Shown here: in pieces, positions 62,773 to 64,000 of the stretch
Layout: each line of letters opens with the position of its first letter
Position numbering within the stretch: the stretch's first letter is position 1
Origin: Ilyomonas sp965199905
GTDB lineage: Bacteria; Bacteroidota; Bacteroidia; Chitinophagales; Chitinophagaceae
Direction of reading: 5' to 3'
DNA length: 64,000 bases
Assembly (NCBI GenBank): GCA_965199905.1
Contig: OZ241366.1
Coordinates: 806,001-870,000, forward strand
The notes under the pieces: model-generated
Told to the model about the DNA's origin: nothing
Databases searched by the model: none
The model's input: only the letters and a program-made list of their open reading frames with translations
Position numbers and translations under genes: made by a program

Positions 62773-63102
62773 CCCGCTGAAGGTTTGTTGTTTTTTTACC
62801 TGTAGAAACTGATGTATTATATTCAAGCAGTCGTTGCTAAGGGCGGCAAATTACAGGGGTTAATGAAAAGTGTTTGTTAATATGAAACTGAATGAGTTTG
62901 TGTAACTAATCATTAACTGAAACCATTGAGAACATTGACTTTGAAGTCTTCTTTAATTTACTTTAACGAGAAGCGATGCAGCGTTTTTACTGCGCCTTTT
63001 ATTTAATGTGAAAAACAAAATTCATCGTAAGACAAGATGCTTACGGCAGCATACCTCTTTCTAAATAAATTGAACTCAGAATTTGCTGAGAAATAAATTA
63101 AA
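62773..63102. other. Region upstream of bamA
   Basis: These 330 bases have no supported gene. A minus-strand TAATTTG near 62858-62852 resembles the -7 box but is one base short. The rest is AT-rich. Confidence 0.5.
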
Positions 63103-63134
63103 AAGCCGCTTCAATAAAATTATTAAAGCGGCTT
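63103..63134 (-). terminator. Terminator after the tRNA fragment
   Basis: AAGCCGCTTCAATAA pairs with TTATTAAAGCGGCTT over 15 bases with one mismatch, with A/T runs on both sides. It lies 10 bases after the 3' end of the tRNA-Leu fragment on the minus strand. Confidence 0.75.
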
Positions 63135-63143
63135 GATTACAAG

Positions 63144-63201
63144 TGCCTCAGGCGGGAATCGAACCCGCACTGCCGTTGCGGGCAACAGGATTTTAAGTCC
63201 T
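63144..63201 (-). tRNA. tRNA-Leu(UAA), 3' fragment (probable att site)
   Basis: The minus strand reads an anticodon arm with loop CTTAAAA (anticodon TAA), a leucine-type variable arm (TGTTGCCCGCAACGGCA), a T arm GCGGGTTCGATTCCCGC, and an acceptor strand CTGAGGC plus A. The 5' half (acceptor, D arm) is missing: beyond GGACTT the sequence does not resemble a tRNA. The 3' part of tRNA-Leu is a common integration target, and the remaining piece next to an integrase stub looks like one end of an inserted element. Confidence 0.7.
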
Positions 63202-63335
63202 AACTTATTGAACATTGGTGAGCACACGTGAACAAAACACGCTGAAAATCAATATCACTGGTCTCATTTGAACCCACATGAACCATGTGAAACAACCAAA
63301 TGTTTGACCTATATTTGACCCACATTGTTTGACCC

Positions 63336-63521
63336 ATGACAGTGACCGTTATCCTTCGCAGTAACAAAAAGCCCAACAAGCGCGGTCAATATCCGCTTGC
63401 CTTGCAAATCATACGCGACCGCAAAACTTCAGTTGTGCATATTGGCGAAATGATTCTGCCTGAAGAATGGGATGGAACTCAAGTTACTAAAGCACATCCC
63501 AACAGCGTTCGCCTAAAATAA
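63336..63521 (+). pseudogene. Tyrosine integrase, N-terminal stub
   Basis: The frame gives 61 residues of an Arm-DNA-binding domain common to Bacteroidota element integrases: TVILRSNKKPNKRGQYPLAL, then GEMILPEEWDGTQ and THPNSVRLK-like end (AHPNSVRLK). A TAA at 63519-63521 ends it; an intact integrase would go on about 350 residues. The position, 135 bases from a tRNA-Leu 3' fragment, fits an element-integration end whose integrase was cut off. Confidence 0.7.
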
Positions 63522-64000
63522 GCCGATCAGCATTGCCGTTAATGGCAAAGGCACCATTGGCTATGTATATGATGCCAGCGGAACCCTGCTGCAGAAGACG
63601 AGCACCGACACGCGAACCGGCATAAAGAAGGTTATTACTTATGTGGCGGGCTTTGTGTATGTGAAAACGCTGCCACAAAGCGGCAACGCAGCAAACATAC
63701 CCGATACGCTGCAATACACGCTGCACGAAGAAGGAAGGATACGATGGTCGTATACGCAGGCAACGCCATCCGGCGGCTTTGTGTATGACTACTTTCTGAA
63801 AGACCACGAGGGAAATGTGAGAAGCACCCTAACGGATGAAAAGCGTACAGATGACTACCCGGCAGCTTCGCTGGAAGCGGCAGCGCTCGCCACAGAGAAA
63901 AGTTATTATACCAACCTTGATGGTGGAAGGACGGACCGTACCTATGTAGCGAACTATCCGACGAACGATACCTATACCAACCCGAACACCTGGGTGCAGA
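63517..64000 (+). pseudogene. RHS/YD-repeat protein fragment, open at the right edge
   Basis: From the in-frame TAA at 63514 onward the plus strand is open to the window end and reads KPISIAVNGKGTIGYVYDAS (residues 2-21), later GGFVYDYFLKDHEGNVRSTL, the RHS-repeat-associated core ending. The start of this large protein is missing, since it begins in mid-repeat and overlaps the integrase stub. YD-repeat proteins are large secreted or surface toxins or adhesins. The join at about 63515 marks a recombination or deletion event between the two. The 3' end is outside the window. Confidence 0.7.

Noticed and set aside
63280..63300. CATGTGAAAC-type sequence as a parS site
   Set aside because: Only one half of the TGTTTCACGTGAAACA palindrome is present.

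Overview
The window reads as a chromosomal segment of a Bacteroidota bacterium, most likely Chitinophagaceae. Supporting signs are a SusC/SusD polysaccharide-utilisation locus with a GH144 enzyme, a type IX secretion C-terminal signal, the Bacteroidota gene order parA-parB-DUF5683-dapB, a fused E1 alpha/beta dehydrogenase, bamA followed by two ompH genes, and promoters of the TAnnTTTG type.

Bases 1-10300 are the most unusual part. They form an integron-like gene-cassette array: 13 imperfect palindromes of about 125-200 bases, each bounded by YAAC on the left and GTTR on the right, alternate with short cargo units. Every recognisable cargo gene lies on the minus strand. The array starts, in minus-strand direction, next to a tyrosine recombinase gene (10384-11481). 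Between them lie a single half-core (attI-like, 10269-10275) and a promoter-like TTTG-N19-TAATCTTTG that points into the cassettes. The core sequences match across each cassette, not across each palindrome, as expected if each unit entered by core-site recombination. The recombinase lacks the extra insertion known from IntI proteins and carries an N-terminal extension. This is therefore a candidate integron run by a XerC/D-like enzyme. Cargo includes an AlkB-like dioxygenase (cut by the left edge), a secreted S41 protease, a P-loop kinase-like protein, a DUF4279-like protein, several membrane or unknown proteins, and at least four units without a convincing gene.

Bases 11500-16700 are scarred accessory DNA: a pair of inverted hairpins, an IS110 transposase remnant, a secreted esterase gene with two in-frame stops, a delta-60-repeat protein, an oxidoreductase fragment among palindromes, and a ParE-type toxin-antitoxin pair. 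From 16800 to 32700 there is mostly core genome: fusA, an EVE-domain protein, DUF3109, a broken MntA/HepT pair, lutB, blaI-blaR1, the par operon with dapB, a split endonuclease III-like gene and a GH13 enzyme. From 32700 to 44000 come surface-glycan genes (two GT2, one deacetylase), an epimerase, an interrupted Crp-type regulator, a Gfo/Idh/MocA oxidoreductase, the E1 dehydrogenase, a polyprenol-phosphate glycosyltransferase and a DnaQ-like exonuclease. Bases 44100-51541 are the SusC-SusD-LamG-GH144 locus, probably for beta-1,2-glucan. Bases 52300-58205 encode a complete RND efflux pump, and 58600-62800 bamA-ompH-ompH. The right edge carries a 3' tRNA-Leu fragment, an integrase N-terminal stub and an RHS-repeat fragment, a typical element-integration scar.

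Several genes are interrupted by one stop codon or one homopolymer indel. This may be real decay or residual sequence error, and the sequence alone cannot decide.
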